Shown: positions 1 through 7,959 of the stretch, piece by piece | Layout of the letters: each line of letters opens with the position of its first letter | How positions within the stretch are numbered: position 1 is the first letter of the stretch | NCBI GenBank assembly: GCA_028821575.1 | Contig: JAPPFW010000067.1 | Coordinates: 1 to 37,155, forward strand | From: a bacterium | Lineage (GTDB): Bacteria > Actinomycetota > Acidimicrobiia > Spongiisociales > Spongiisociaceae | DNA: 37,155 nucleotides | Reading direction: 5' to 3' | Translations under genes and position numbers: made by a program | The notes under the pieces: model-generated | Told to the model about the DNA's origin: nothing | The model's input: only the letters and a program-made list of their open reading frames with translations | Database searches by the model: none

Positions 1-55
1 CCGAGGGCGTAGCCGCCTCACCCCCCGGCCCCTGAGTCACCGGCGCCACCGGCGC
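1..55. repeat. Exact 55-bp direct repeat, copy at window edge
   Basis: Bases 1-55 are identical to 1009-1063; the match ends at base 56 (T versus C at 1064). The copies are in the same reading frame of the binding-protein gene and encode the APVAPVTQGPGGEAATPS linker. A repeat of exactly 55 bases at a sequence end is what a de Bruijn assembler run at k=55 leaves at an unresolved repeat. Confidence 0.85.
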
Positions 56-1228
56 TTCGCCGAGGGCTTGCATGACTTCGGTTGGTGGGTCGGTTGCCAG
101 GGATTGGCGGTAGGCGTCGACGATGTTGTCGGCGGTGACTTTGATGGCGGGGACGACCACGAAGGGTGGTGCGGGTTTGCCGATGAGTCCGTAGGCGCCT
201 TCGAGGGCCATGGTGCGGCCGAGGGCGTAGGCCTCGTCGGCGGCGATCCCTACGATGTTGCCGCCTTCGACCAGGTCGAGGGAGACGTTGGTGTCGAGGT
301 CGAGGGTTACGACTGCTACGTCGGAGGCGCCCGCTGCTCGCAGAGCTGCCAGGACCCCGTCGGCGGGACCGGCCGACCAGGGGGCGTATATGCCGTTGAG
401 GTCGGGGTTGCGGGTCAGCAGCGACGCGGCGATCTCCTCGGCGGCTGCGGGGTCGGCGAGACCCTGGGAGTCGACGATCTCGATGCCGGGATAGGCGGCC
501 TCGATCCACGCTTTGAACGCCTGGTCTCTCTGGTTGGTGACGTAGTAGGCGGCGTCGTGGAAGATGAAACCTACTTTGCCCTGGCCTCCCAGCGCGTCGG
601 CCAGCAGGTCGGCGGCTGCTATGCCCATGGCGGCGAGGTCGTCGGTGACCACCCCGACGTAGTCGGTTCCATGGACGTATCCCTCGGGCACGTTGCTCAG
701 GAACACCAGCTGGACACCTGCATCGACGGCGGGACGGAATGCTTCGGCGCCCGATACCGGGTCGAGGACCAGGCTGATGATGATGTCGGGGTTCTGGGCC
801 ATGACGGTTTCGACGTCGTTGGCCTGCTGGGCGGCGTCGAACTGGGCGTTGGTCTCGGCGATGACCTCGATCCCCAACTCGGCGAAGGCGTCCCTGGCGC
901 CCTGGCTGACCGCGTCGGTGAACGCTCCGGCGGTGTGCCACAGCAGCGCCGCTGTGTAACCACCCGCCTGCACCCGGCCGATCTCATCAGCGCTCAGCGA
1001 TATCTCAGCCGAGGGCGTAGCCGCCTCACCCCCCGGCCCCTGAGTCACCGGCGCCACCGGCGCCGCCGGCTCCGCCATGGTCGACGGGGCCTGCGTAGTG
1101 GTGGCCGCTCGGGTGGTCGTGGTCTCCTCGGCAACCTCGTCACCGCCACAGGCCGCGGCCAGCAGGCCGAGCACCACCATCATGGCCACGAAGGTCCGCT
1201 GCTTCGGTGTCCTTGTTCTTGTCTTCAT
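1..1228 (-). CDS. Sugar-type ABC substrate-binding lipoprotein (partial, runs off window)
   Basis: The ATG at 1228 follows a strong GGAGGAGG ribosome site and the frame stays open to the window edge, so the gene is cut off. The N-terminus is a lipoprotein signal (basic start, hydrophobic stretch, LLAAAC with Cys27), then a Thr-rich linker. The body resembles the type 1 periplasmic-binding fold of ribose/LacI-like solute receptors (for example the segment GVVTDDLAAMGIAAADLLAD), so it probably captures a small solute, perhaps a sugar, for an ABC importer; no permease or ATPase gene is visible here. The linker peptide APVAPVTQGPGGEAATPS occurs after the signal and again at the C-terminal end where the window begins, which suggests a second, tandem binding domain or paralogue beyond the edge. 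It lies 20 bp downstream of the M20 hydrolase gene, probably in one operon. Ligand unknown. Confidence 0.8.
   Translation of the reverse strand, partial: MKTRTRTPKQRTFVAMMVVLGLLAAACGGDEVAEETTTTRAATTTQAPSTMAEPAAPVAPVTQGPGGEAATPSAEISLSADEIGRVQAGGYTAALLWHTAGAFTDAVSQGARDAFAELGIEVIAETNAQFDAAQQANDVETVMAQNPDIIISLVLDPVSGAEAFRPAVDAGVQLVFLSNVPEGYVHGTDYVGVVTDDLAAMGIAAADLLADALGGQGKVGFIFHDAAYYVTNQRDQAFKAWIEAAYPGIEIVDSQGLADPAAAEEIAASLLTRNPDLNGIYAPWSAGPADGVLAALRAAGASDVAVVTLDLDTNVSLDLVEGGNIVGIAADEAYALGRTMALEGAYGLIGKPAPPFVVVPAIKVTADNIVDAYRQSLATDPPTEVMQALGEAPVAPVTQGPGGEAATPS
1009..1063. repeat. Exact 55-bp direct repeat, internal copy
   Basis: Second copy of the repeat at 1-55, located between the lipoprotein signal and the binding domain. 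The offset of 1008 bases is a multiple of three, so both copies are read in the same frame. Confidence 0.85.
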
Positions 1229-1248
1229 TGTTCCTCCTCCGGCTGCCC

Positions 1249-2511
1249 TCACGCTGCTTGCTCCACCCCGCACCAGGACGCCACGAAGTGCGCCAGGGTG
1301 CGGGTCGCGGAGATCAACTCCTGGATCGGGAGCCGTTCGAATGGGGTGTGACAGGTCGATATGTCTCCGGGAGCGAAGTAGACGCCGGAGATCCCGGCCG
1401 CCCGGAGCAATGGCTTCTCGGACCAGTACGGAGCACCCTCGAGACGGGCGCTTCCACCGGTGGTGCGTTCGATGGACTCCACCAACGCGCGGACCCCCGG
1501 ATGGTCTGCCGGGACCTCGTCCGGGGTTCCCCCGACGCGGTGATCCCGGGGAGCTGAGAAGACCACTTCGGCCGAGACTCCGTGGTCGTCCGAGACCGCC
1601 GCGGCGACTTGCCGCAACGCGTCGGCCTCCTGGTCGAGATCGTCGCCTGGTAGCAGCTTCTGGATGAGCGACAGCCGGAACCGGCCTGGAACCGCTATGT
1701 TCCCCCCCGATTCGACCGAGGTGACCAGGAGGAAACGTTCACCCAGGAGCTCGTGCGGCGTGCCCTTGCGCAGCGTTTCGTTGCGATCCCACAGCGCGCT
1801 GAGCAGGGTGTGGCCCGCACGGAGCGCGTCCACGCCCAGATCCGGGGTCCCGAAGTAGGCCGGGCGGCCGACGAGCGTGATGTCGGCGATCAGGAATCCC
1901 ATCTGGGCGGTGTAGACGGCCCCGGTGGTCGGCTCGGTGTAGACGGCGAAGTCGGGCGGGTTGCCTGGACCGCCGAACAGGTGGTCGACGCCCGCGCGCA
2001 TCCCGAGCGAGAGCCCGCTACCGGGCTGTCCCGACTCCTCGTCGCATACGAGCAATCCCGTGACCGGGCCCGTAAGGCGGTAGCCCGCCCGACGAACCGC
2101 TCGGAGGGCCTCGATGATGGAGCAGATTCCCGCCTTCTGGTCGGTCACGCCGCGGGCCCATATCTCGCCGTCGACGATGGTCCCGGCGAACGGATCGGCT
2201 CGTTCGGTTCCGCTCCACTCGCGCATCCAGTCGTCTGCGTGAACGGTGTCGAGATGGCCCGCCAAGACCAGCGAGCGTCCTCCCGCCGGGCCGGCCTCGG
2301 CGTATACGTTGGGCCGTCCAGGTTCTGCCTCGACCAGGCGCACCCGACTCCAGGGGCCTTCCTCCATCCGTCCCCTGACCCACTCGGCGAAGTCCGTCTC
2401 GTCGGGCGTGACGCTGGGGATCCGTACCGCCTCCAGCACCAGTTCGACCAGAGCTTCCTCATCGACGGCCGCGGCGACCTCGTCGGCCGGCGATCTCGGG
2501 ATCGGGGTCAT
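1249..2511 (-). CDS. M20-family metallohydrolase (ArgE/DapE/peptidase-like)
   Basis: A 420-residue protein with the M20 di-metal layout: GHLDTV (His86, Asp88), the bridging Asp124 in RGVTDQKAG, the catalytic acidic pair in CDEESG (about 158-159) and a late His in TCHTPFE. The family removes acyl or aminoacyl groups from small peptides or N-acyl amino acids using two zinc ions; the substrate cannot be read from the sequence. The start ATG overlaps the stop of the ROK regulator by four bases (ATGA), and the binding-protein gene follows 20 bp downstream. The context suggests uptake and hydrolysis of one compound under ROK control, which is inference. No signal peptide is seen, so it is probably cytoplasmic. 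Confidence 0.85.
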   Translation of the reverse strand: MTPIPRSPADEVAAAVDEEALVELVLEAVRIPSVTPDETDFAEWVRGRMEEGPWSRVRLVEAEPGRPNVYAEAGPAGGRSLVLAGHLDTVHADDWMREWSGTERADPFAGTIVDGEIWARGVTDQKAGICSIIEALRAVRRAGYRLTGPVTGLLVCDEESGQPGSGLSLGMRAGVDHLFGGPGNPPDFAVYTEPTTGAVYTAQMGFLIADITLVGRPAYFGTPDLGVDALRAGHTLLSALWDRNETLRKGTPHELLGERFLLVTSVESGGNIAVPGRFRLSLIQKLLPGDDLDQEADALRQVAAAVSDDHGVSAEVVFSAPRDHRVGGTPDEVPADHPGVRALVESIERTTGGSARLEGAPYWSEKPLLRAAGISGVYFAPGDISTCHTPFERLPIQELISATRTLAHFVASWCGVEQAA

Positions 2512-3821
2512 CGGCCCAACCGGCCCTTCACGAAGGTGCTTCTCACCGAGGCGCGAGCCGTGGAGATCGCTCCGATGAAAGCGGCCCGGTTCCCGAGTGC
2601 CGACGCGACCAGTTCGGGTGTGTCATCCAGGTAGCCGTCCAGCTTGGAGCGCACCTCCTCCACGAAGATGGGGTTGGAACCAACACCTCCCCCGAAGACG
2701 ATCCGGGCCGGATCGTTGAACCAGCAGAGCCAGGCCACCGCGGAGGCCATCGCCTCGGCGGCGATACCGAGGGCCTCGGACGCGGCGTCGTCACCTAGAG
2801 ACGCCGCGAGGAGGAGCTCCGAAACCTCGGCATCGCGTTCGAGGCGGGAGGGACGGCCGGAGTCCAAGGCTTGGCGGAACTGTCTCCGGATGGCCGGGGC
2901 GGAGGCGACATCCTCCAGCGTGATCCGCGCCGCGCCTTGGTGACCCGGTGCCGGGATGTCGATCGACCCGAGTTCTCCTGCGGCTCCGTGTCCGCCCCGG
3001 TAGAGTCTCCCGTCCATCACGAGCCCGGCGCCGATCCCGGTGCCGACCGAGATGGCGACGAAATCGAGCCCGGCCCGATCATCCATACCCTCGGCTTCCG
3101 CCACCGCGGCCAGATTCACGTCGTTCTCGATGGTGACCGGCACTCCGAGCCGCGTGGAGAGTTCTTCCCGGATGGGTAGGTCGGCGAACCCTGAGAGGTT
3201 GGGGGACATCTCCACACGGTCCAGCCGCGGGCGGTACACGCCCGGAACGCCCACGCAGCCGGACTCCAGGAGGTGACCCTTGTGACCGAGGTCTCCGAGC
3301 AAGCGGGTGGTGGTTCTCACCACGGCTTCCACCGCCGCGCGGGCATGGGAGGCGGTCTCGATGCGATCCTCCGCCAGTACCCTTCCGAGGAGGTCGGCGA
3401 CACCCACGATGATCTTGGTGGCGCCCATGTCCACCCCCACCACCAGTGCAGCGTCCGGCACCAGGGCGTATGGCGCGGCCGGACGTCCGATCCGTCCCTG
3501 GGAGCGTTCGGGAGGGATGAGGCTGACCACGCCGGCGTCCTCGAGGTCGGACACCAGGGCCGACACGGTGGGTTTCGACAGCCCGGTCCGGCGGGCCAGG
3601 GTGGCGCGGGAAATCGGGAACGGGGCAGCCTGCATGAACTCGTCGAAGACCGCTTGGCCGTTACGCAGGCGGAGTGCCCAGGAGCCGGATCCGTCGATCA
3701 TCTGCCGACCGGCTCCCGGCAGGACCGGTAGATGTCGCAGCGTGTAGCAGGTCTCCTGTTCCGGCCGTTCGGTCCGCACCGCAAGGTTCGGGTTCCAGAC
3801 ATTCGCATCTCCGTGATCCAT
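2508..3821 (-). CDS. ROK-family transcriptional regulator
   Basis: 437 residues from the ATG at 3821. An N-terminal winged helix (about 65-100, with ATLARRTGLSKPTVSALVSD) precedes a ROK sugar-kinase-like domain: VVGVDMGATKIIVG (about 128-140), ENDVNLAAVAEA and SVGTGIGAGLVMDGRLYRGG. The cysteine cluster CxCGxxGC that binds zinc in classical ROK proteins is absent; the equivalent stretch reads GELGSIDIPAPGHQG. It probably senses a sugar-like ligand and represses its own operon with the M20 hydrolase and binding protein. The ATG at 3701, which gives the typical short leader before the helix, is an equally good start; neither has a clear ribosome site. Confidence 0.85.
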   Translation of the reverse strand: MDHGDANVWNPNLAVRTERPEQETCYTLRHLPVLPGAGRQMIDGSGSWALRLRNGQAVFDEFMQAAPFPISRATLARRTGLSKPTVSALVSDLEDAGVVSLIPPERSQGRIGRPAAPYALVPDAALVVGVDMGATKIIVGVADLLGRVLAEDRIETASHARAAVEAVVRTTTRLLGDLGHKGHLLESGCVGVPGVYRPRLDRVEMSPNLSGFADLPIREELSTRLGVPVTIENDVNLAAVAEAEGMDDRAGLDFVAISVGTGIGAGLVMDGRLYRGGHGAAGELGSIDIPAPGHQGAARITLEDVASAPAIRRQFRQALDSGRPSRLERDAEVSELLLAASLGDDAASEALGIAAEAMASAVAWLCWFNDPARIVFGGGVGSNPIFVEEVRSKLDGYLDDTPELVASALGNRAAFIGAISTARASVRSTFVKGRLGR

Positions 3822-3877
3822 CTGAAGCAGGCCCGGGCCTCAGGACCGGGCCCCGGTCGTGCCGACTCGCGGGGCGT

Positions 3878-3907
3878 ATTCTCACCCTGTTCGGGTTAGT
3901 TTGTCAA
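3878..3907 (-). promoter_or_regulatory. Promoter of the ROK operon with a XylR-like half-site
   Basis: On the minus strand TTGACA (3902-3907) is followed after 18 bases by GAGAAT (3878-3883), a good sigma-70-type pair in an AT-rich island. Transcription would start near 3871, about 50 bases before the ROK ATG. The plus strand at 3896-3904 reads TTAGTTTGT, the left half of XylR-type ROK operators, and overlaps the -35 box; a matching right half is not obvious. Autoregulation is therefore plausible but unproven. Confidence 0.5.
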
Positions 3908-4352
3908 CCTACCTTACTTATTTGTTTCTCGGATTGGTGGACGCATCTCCTGAATCGGGAGATAGCCACGGATGGAAGACCGGATCCACCGAGGATCCAC
4001 CTCTCACTTGCTGTCAGGAAGGAGAACGCGAAAAACGCTCGACGATCCGCATCCGCCGAGGGCCCTCCCCCGCCGCCACCTCCTTGGGTCGGTGCGCGTC
4101 GCCGTATCCCCTGTGCGGGTCGGCCTCGACGATGTGATCCCAGCCACGGTCCGGTCGGCACCGGAACCGGACCGGTGGTGCTTGCAGCTACCCACCAGTG
4201 TGCGGCAGGCCTGTGACACAGTCAATCCCCCTGCCGTGGCGGTCGCGCTCTCCGGCGGGGAGTCGTGGACCCGGCCCGGCTATCCGGTGGGGGGCGCGCC
4301 GGGAGAGCAGACGCTCGGATCTTCCCCGGCCGGGTCGTGTTCCGTCCTCGTG
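3908..4352. other. Intergenic region without a recognised gene
   Basis: About 445 bases lie between the ROK promoter and the end of recN. I see no convincing ORF, RNA gene or classical terminator here. Confidence 0.5.
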
Positions 4353-5957
4353 TCAGTCCGGGGCCGGGTACCGGTCCGCTCGAGCCAGGGCGCGGAGTTC
4401 GCGAGCGTGGCGGCGACCGCGGTCGGAGTCCGGCAGGCCCGACAGCATCCGGGACAGTTCCCGGAGTCGCTCCTCCGAGTCCAAGGTCCGGGCCGTAGCG
4501 GTCGGGCCGTCCCTCTCCACGACTATGTGCGTGTCGGCGTAGGCGGCCACCTGCGGCAGGTGGCTGACGCACAGGGCCTGGCGGTTTCGGGCTAGGCGGG
4601 CCAGCTTCGCGCCCATCGCGAGGGCGGTGGTCCCACCGACGCCGGCATCGATCTCGTCGAACGCCACCAGGCGGGCATCCCCGGAACCGGACGCGAGGCG
4701 GAGCGACAGGACCAGGCGGCTCAACTCTCCCCCGGACGCCACCCTGGCGACCGGGCCGGGCGCCAGCCTGGAGTCGGAGGAAAACCGCAGATCCACCGTG
4801 TCCGCGCCGGCGCGGCGAGGCGGAGCCTCCCCGATCTCGAGGCGGATCAGCGGATCGCCGAAACCGAGATCGCGGAGATGGGCCAGCGCGCCGTCGACGA
4901 TCCGGGCTGCCGCGGCTTTGCGCTCCCGGCGGAGAGCGGCGCCGGTCTCCTCCAGCCGGTATGTCACCTCGGCTAGTTCGGTGTCGATGGTGGCCGCCCT
5001 CCCGAGCAACTCCCCGACTACGGCATGGCGTGCGCGTGCGGTGTCCCGAAAGGCCAGGATCTCCTCGATCCCTGCTCCGTACTTGCGTCGCAGGTCGCCG
5101 AGCAGGGCAAGCCGCTCGTTGACCGAGGCGAGGGTCCGGGGGTCGGAGTCGAGGTCCTCCCAGGCCTCCCTGGCGGTGGTCAGGGTCTCGGTGAGGATGG
5201 CGTCGAGGCTCTCGATCATCTCCACGAGGCCGTCCTGGCCTGGATCGAGGTCGCAGGCGCGCCGGATCGCTCCGACCGCGGGCCCGAGCCGGTCCCGCGC
5301 CGCTGATAGGTCCCGGCGTGCTCCGGCCAGCAACTCGCCGATCTCCTCCGCGTTGCCGAGCCGTCTGGCCAGACTCCGGAGTTCCTCGCCCTCCCCGATA
5401 CTGAATCCGGCCTCCTCGATCTCCCGTATCTGGTAGCTCAGGAGGTCCTGCTCGCGTTCGAGGGCTCGCAGGTCGCCGCCGAGCCGGGCCGCGGCCGACT
5501 CGAGCTTCCTGGCCTGTTCCCAAGCCGCCCGGTAGGTAGCCGGCCGGTCGGGTGAGGCAAGCCGCAGGTCGATGAGGGCACGGAGTGCGTTGGGCCGGAT
5601 CAGCGAGAGCGGATCGTGCTGGCCGACAATCTCGACGAAGCCTTCCAGGCGTTCGGTGAGGACCCGGGCCGGCACCATCGCACCGTTGATGTACGAGCGG
5701 CTCCCCCTGGCGTGGACCCGTCTCGACACGATGAGTTCCTCGCCGTCCAGCAGGAACCGCCCCTCGACGGTGGTCTCCGAGCCGTGCGGTCCTATCAGGG
5801 CCGAACGGGCGGGTGCCCCGGTCAGCAGCCTCAGGGCACCCAGGAGGAGGGTCTTACCGGTGCCTGTCTCCCCGCTCACGACCACCATCCCCGGGCCCGG
5901 TTCGACCCGCGCCGCGGCGATGACTCCCAGATTGGTCACGGACAGTTCGTCGAGCAC
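4353..5957 (-). CDS. recN: DNA repair ATPase RecN
   Basis: 534 residues from a GTG start at 5957. SMC-like layout: Walker A GETGTGKT (29-36), QHDPLSLI after the head, a long central coiled-coil region rich in Arg/Glu/Ala, then the ABC signature ASGGELSRLVLSLRLA and Walker B LVAFDEIDAGVGGTTA in the C-terminal half. RecN is recruited to double-strand breaks and promotes recombinational repair; length is normal (about 550). It starts three bases after the nadK stop, in the order tlyA-nadK-recN conserved in actinobacteria. Its expression should depend on the promoter upstream of the 80-codon leader gene, where a PafBC-like box sits. Confidence 0.96.
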   Translation of the reverse strand: MLDELSVTNLGVIAAARVEPGPGMVVVSGETGTGKTLLLGALRLLTGAPARSALIGPHGSETTVEGRFLLDGEELIVSRRVHARGSRSYINGAMVPARVLTERLEGFVEIVGQHDPLSLIRPNALRALIDLRLASPDRPATYRAAWEQARKLESAAARLGGDLRALEREQDLLSYQIREIEEAGFSIGEGEELRSLARRLGNAEEIGELLAGARRDLSAARDRLGPAVGAIRRACDLDPGQDGLVEMIESLDAILTETLTTAREAWEDLDSDPRTLASVNERLALLGDLRRKYGAGIEEILAFRDTARARHAVVGELLGRAATIDTELAEVTYRLEETGAALRRERKAAAARIVDGALAHLRDLGFGDPLIRLEIGEAPPRRAGADTVDLRFSSDSRLAPGPVARVASGGELSRLVLSLRLASGSGDARLVAFDEIDAGVGGTTALAMGAKLARLARNRQALCVSHLPQVAAYADTHIVVERDGPTATARTLDSEERLRELSRMLSGLPDSDRGRRHARELRALARADRYPAPD

Positions 5958-5960
5958 CGG

Positions 5961-6782
5961 TCAGGCCAGCGAGAACTTCTGCTTGACCGTGGTGGGAAAG
6001 GAACGTTCGATGAGGCTCACGAACGAGACCCGACCCGCTCCCTCGACCTCCACCACCCCGCCGGGTTGGACGGTGGCGATCTCGATGCCGTCGACGCCCA
6101 CGCCCACCGACCGATCCTCCACCACCTCGAAGCTGAGCCGGCGTCCGGGTGGGAAGACCATCGCCCGCGAGAACAGCGAGTGCTGGGCGACCGGTGTCAT
6201 GACCAGCGCATCGAGGGCCGGATCGATCAACGGTCCGCCCGCCGACAGGTTGTAGGCCGTAGAACCCGTGGGTGTGGCTATCACCACGCCGTCCGCCCGG
6301 TAGGTGACGAACGGCTCCCCGTCGATCGCCACCGCCAACTGCACAGTGCGCTGGTTCTGGACCTTCTCGATCACCACGTCGTTGAGGCCGAGCACCGGAG
6401 AGGACCCTCCCACCGACGCCGCCAGCAGCATCCGCTCGGTCGTGAACCACCTCCCCGACGTCAGGCGCTCGAGCAGGAAGGGGAGGTCGTGGGGCGCGCC
6501 CTCCGCGAGGAACCCGAGACGACCGTCGTTGATACCGAAGATGGGGGCCCCGCTCGCCCGGCCTATCCGGACCGCCTTCAGGACTGTTCCGTCCCCGCCG
6601 ATCGCCACCACCAGGTCGAGTTCGGAGCGGCGTTCGAATCGCGTGGCCGGTAGGTCGAGGGCGTCGGCCGCGTCCGGGGAGGCCACCACATCCACATCGT
6701 GGCCGCGGGCCTCCGCCGCCAGTTCGCCGGCCAGGCCCATCGAGTGCTCCCGGCCGACATGCGGAACGAGAGCGATCCTCAC
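5961..6782 (-). CDS. nadK: NAD kinase
   Basis: 273 residues. It has the GGDGT nucleotide-binding motif (62-66, in VVAIGGDGTVLKA), GINDGRLGFLAE, and the second conserved block TPTGSTAYNLSAGGPLIDP. It phosphorylates NAD to NADP in the cytoplasm and is the usual source of NADP. The start overlaps the tlyA stop by four bases and recN follows after three, so the three genes are translationally coupled. Confidence 0.96.
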   Translation of the reverse strand: MRIALVPHVGREHSMGLAGELAAEARGHDVDVVASPDAADALDLPATRFERRSELDLVVAIGGDGTVLKAVRIGRASGAPIFGINDGRLGFLAEGAPHDLPFLLERLTSGRWFTTERMLLAASVGGSSPVLGLNDVVIEKVQNQRTVQLAVAIDGEPFVTYRADGVVIATPTGSTAYNLSAGGPLIDPALDALVMTPVAQHSLFSRAMVFPPGRRLSFEVVEDRSVGVGVDGIEIATVQPGGVVEVEGAGRVSFVSLIERSFPTTVKQKFSLA

Positions 6783-7552
6783 CGGACGGCCTCCCTTACG
6801 GTGTCGGCGGCCACCCGGTTGGCGCCGTGCCGGAACAGGCCCATGACCTCCCGGTTGCCGTTGGCGCCCTTGATGGGGGAAGGGGTCACCGCCACCGCTC
6901 CCAACCCCGCCCCGGCAAGGCCGGTGATGGTGTCGAGGACGGCGCCGGCGCGCGTCCGCCGGTCCCTGACCACGCCGCGCCGGTCCACCGCCCCCCTCCC
7001 GGCCTCGAACTGGGGCTTGATGAGCAGAAGGTAATCGCTGCGACCATTCCCCAATTCCACCAGAACATGGCAGATCGTTCGCAGCGAGATGAACGAGACA
7101 TCCGCGACCACCAGGTCGAACGGCGCTCCGAGGGCACCCGGGTCGGCGTACCGGATGTTGGTGCGTTCCACCACGGTCACTCGGGGGTCGTCGCGCATCC
7201 GCAGATGGAGCTGGCCGTAGCCCACGTCCACGGCCACGACGTGGCTCGCTCCGTGCTCCAGCAGGCAGTGCGTGAAGCCACCAGTGGAGGCGCCCACGTC
7301 GATGGCGCCGCGGCCCGCCACGCCCACACGGAACTCCCGGATGGCCGCTTCCAGCTTGAGACCGCCCCGGCTCACGTAGCGGGGACCGTCCTCGAGTATG
7401 CGCACCGCCGTTGCTCCATCCACCATGGTCGCCGGCTTCGGCAGCGGGGTTCCCGTCACCACTACCCTCCGTTCGCGGATGGCCCGGGCTGCCGCCGCCC
7501 GCGAGTCAACCAGGTGCCGGCGGACCATTTCCACGTCGAGCCGCCTCCTCAT
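6779..7552 (-). CDS. tlyA: TlyA-type rRNA 2'-O-methyltransferase / hemolysin homologue
   Basis: 257 residues. An S4-like RNA-binding N-terminus (about 1-60, RRLDVEMVRRHLVDSRAAA) precedes an FtsJ/RrmJ-like Rossmann methyltransferase with SAM motif IDVGASTGGFTHCLL (84-98), acidic motif VVAVDVGYGQL and the lysine strand LLLIKPQFEAG. In mycobacteria TlyA methylates ribose 2'-OH groups in 16S and 23S rRNA, which makes ribosomes sensitive to capreomycin; the same role is likely here. ATGA overlap with the upstream small gene and four-base overlap with nadK. Confidence 0.93.
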   Translation of the reverse strand: MRRRLDVEMVRRHLVDSRAAAARAIRERRVVVTGTPLPKPATMVDGATAVRILEDGPRYVSRGGLKLEAAIREFRVGVAGRGAIDVGASTGGFTHCLLEHGASHVVAVDVGYGQLHLRMRDDPRVTVVERTNIRYADPGALGAPFDLVVADVSFISLRTICHVLVELGNGRSDYLLLIKPQFEAGRGAVDRRGVVRDRRTRAGAVLDTITGLAGAGLGAVAVTPSPIKGANGNREVMGLFRHGANRVAADTVREAVR

Positions 7553-7791
7553 TGGTCCTCGCCGGAGGGAACAGTTGCGGTTGGTGCGAACGACTCCAGG
7601 ATCCGGCGCGCCCGGGGAGCGTCGGTGCCTTCCAGCCGGGCGGCCAGCAACTCGGCGAGCGCGGCTGCCGGCTCCGGGGTCTCCGCCGGATCGGCCCTCT
7701 CGACGGCTTGCAGGTAGCGGCTCACCGACTCGTCGGTTACGACCCCTCGCTCCCCGCCCGGTCGTGGTGTGGCGTCGCCGTGTTGCTCCAT
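7549..7791 (-). CDS. Small hypothetical protein leading the tlyA-nadK-recN operon
   Basis: 80 residues from the ATG at 7791, ending in an ATGA overlap with tlyA. It is charged and Ala/Glu-rich, with no membrane segment: SVSRYLQAVERADP followed by AAALAELLAARLEG, probably two or three helices. I do not recognise a family. A longer reading from 8076 is open but would run through the divergent rhomboid gene, so I reject it. No ribosome site precedes the ATG; an AATAAT box ends six bases upstream, which suggests a leaderless transcript. Confidence 0.65.
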   Translation of the reverse strand: MEQHGDATPRPGGERGVVTDESVSRYLQAVERADPAETPEPAAALAELLAARLEGTDAPRARRILESFAPTATVPSGEDQ

Positions 7792-7797
7792 GACCGC

Positions 7798-7820
7798 ATT
7801 ATTGCGCTTCGGGCCGACAT
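7798..7820 (-). promoter_or_regulatory. PafBC/RecA-NDp-like promoter of the recN operon
   Basis: Minus strand ATGTCGGCC, eight bases, then AATAAT. The mycobacterial damage-inducible consensus is TTGTCRGTG-N8-TAnnnT: six of nine bases match in the upstream element with the exact N8 spacing, and the -10 lacks only the first T. The -10 ends six bases before the ATG at 7791, as expected for a leaderless start. Confidence 0.45.
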
Positions 7821-7888
7821 GTACAGTCTTCGGGGCCGCGAGATGTGCGGTTTGCCCCTGGCGACGGTCCATTGCCGGTCGGCTCCCG

Positions 7889-7894
7889 TATGAT
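7889..7894 (+). promoter_or_regulatory. -10 box for the rhomboid gene
   Basis: TATGAT at 7889-7894 would start transcription near 7901, about 60 bases before the preferred ATG at 7960. No good -35 hexamer is at standard distance. The divergent recN-operon promoter lies within 70 bases. Confidence 0.4.
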
Positions 7895-7959
7895 CGTTTA
7901 TGCGCCGCGGAGTTCGCGCCGCTCCCCGAGAGGGCAACCCGACCCCGGGAACACCGAAA

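Noticed and set aside
68..1351. A 427-codon plus-strand open frame across the binding-protein gene
   Set aside because: It is the complementary shadow of a GC-rich gene whose frame has a lipoprotein signal and ribosome site.
4222..5523. A 433-codon minus-strand frame overlapping recN
   Set aside because: Arg/Gly/Pro-rich filler in another frame of recN; no motif.
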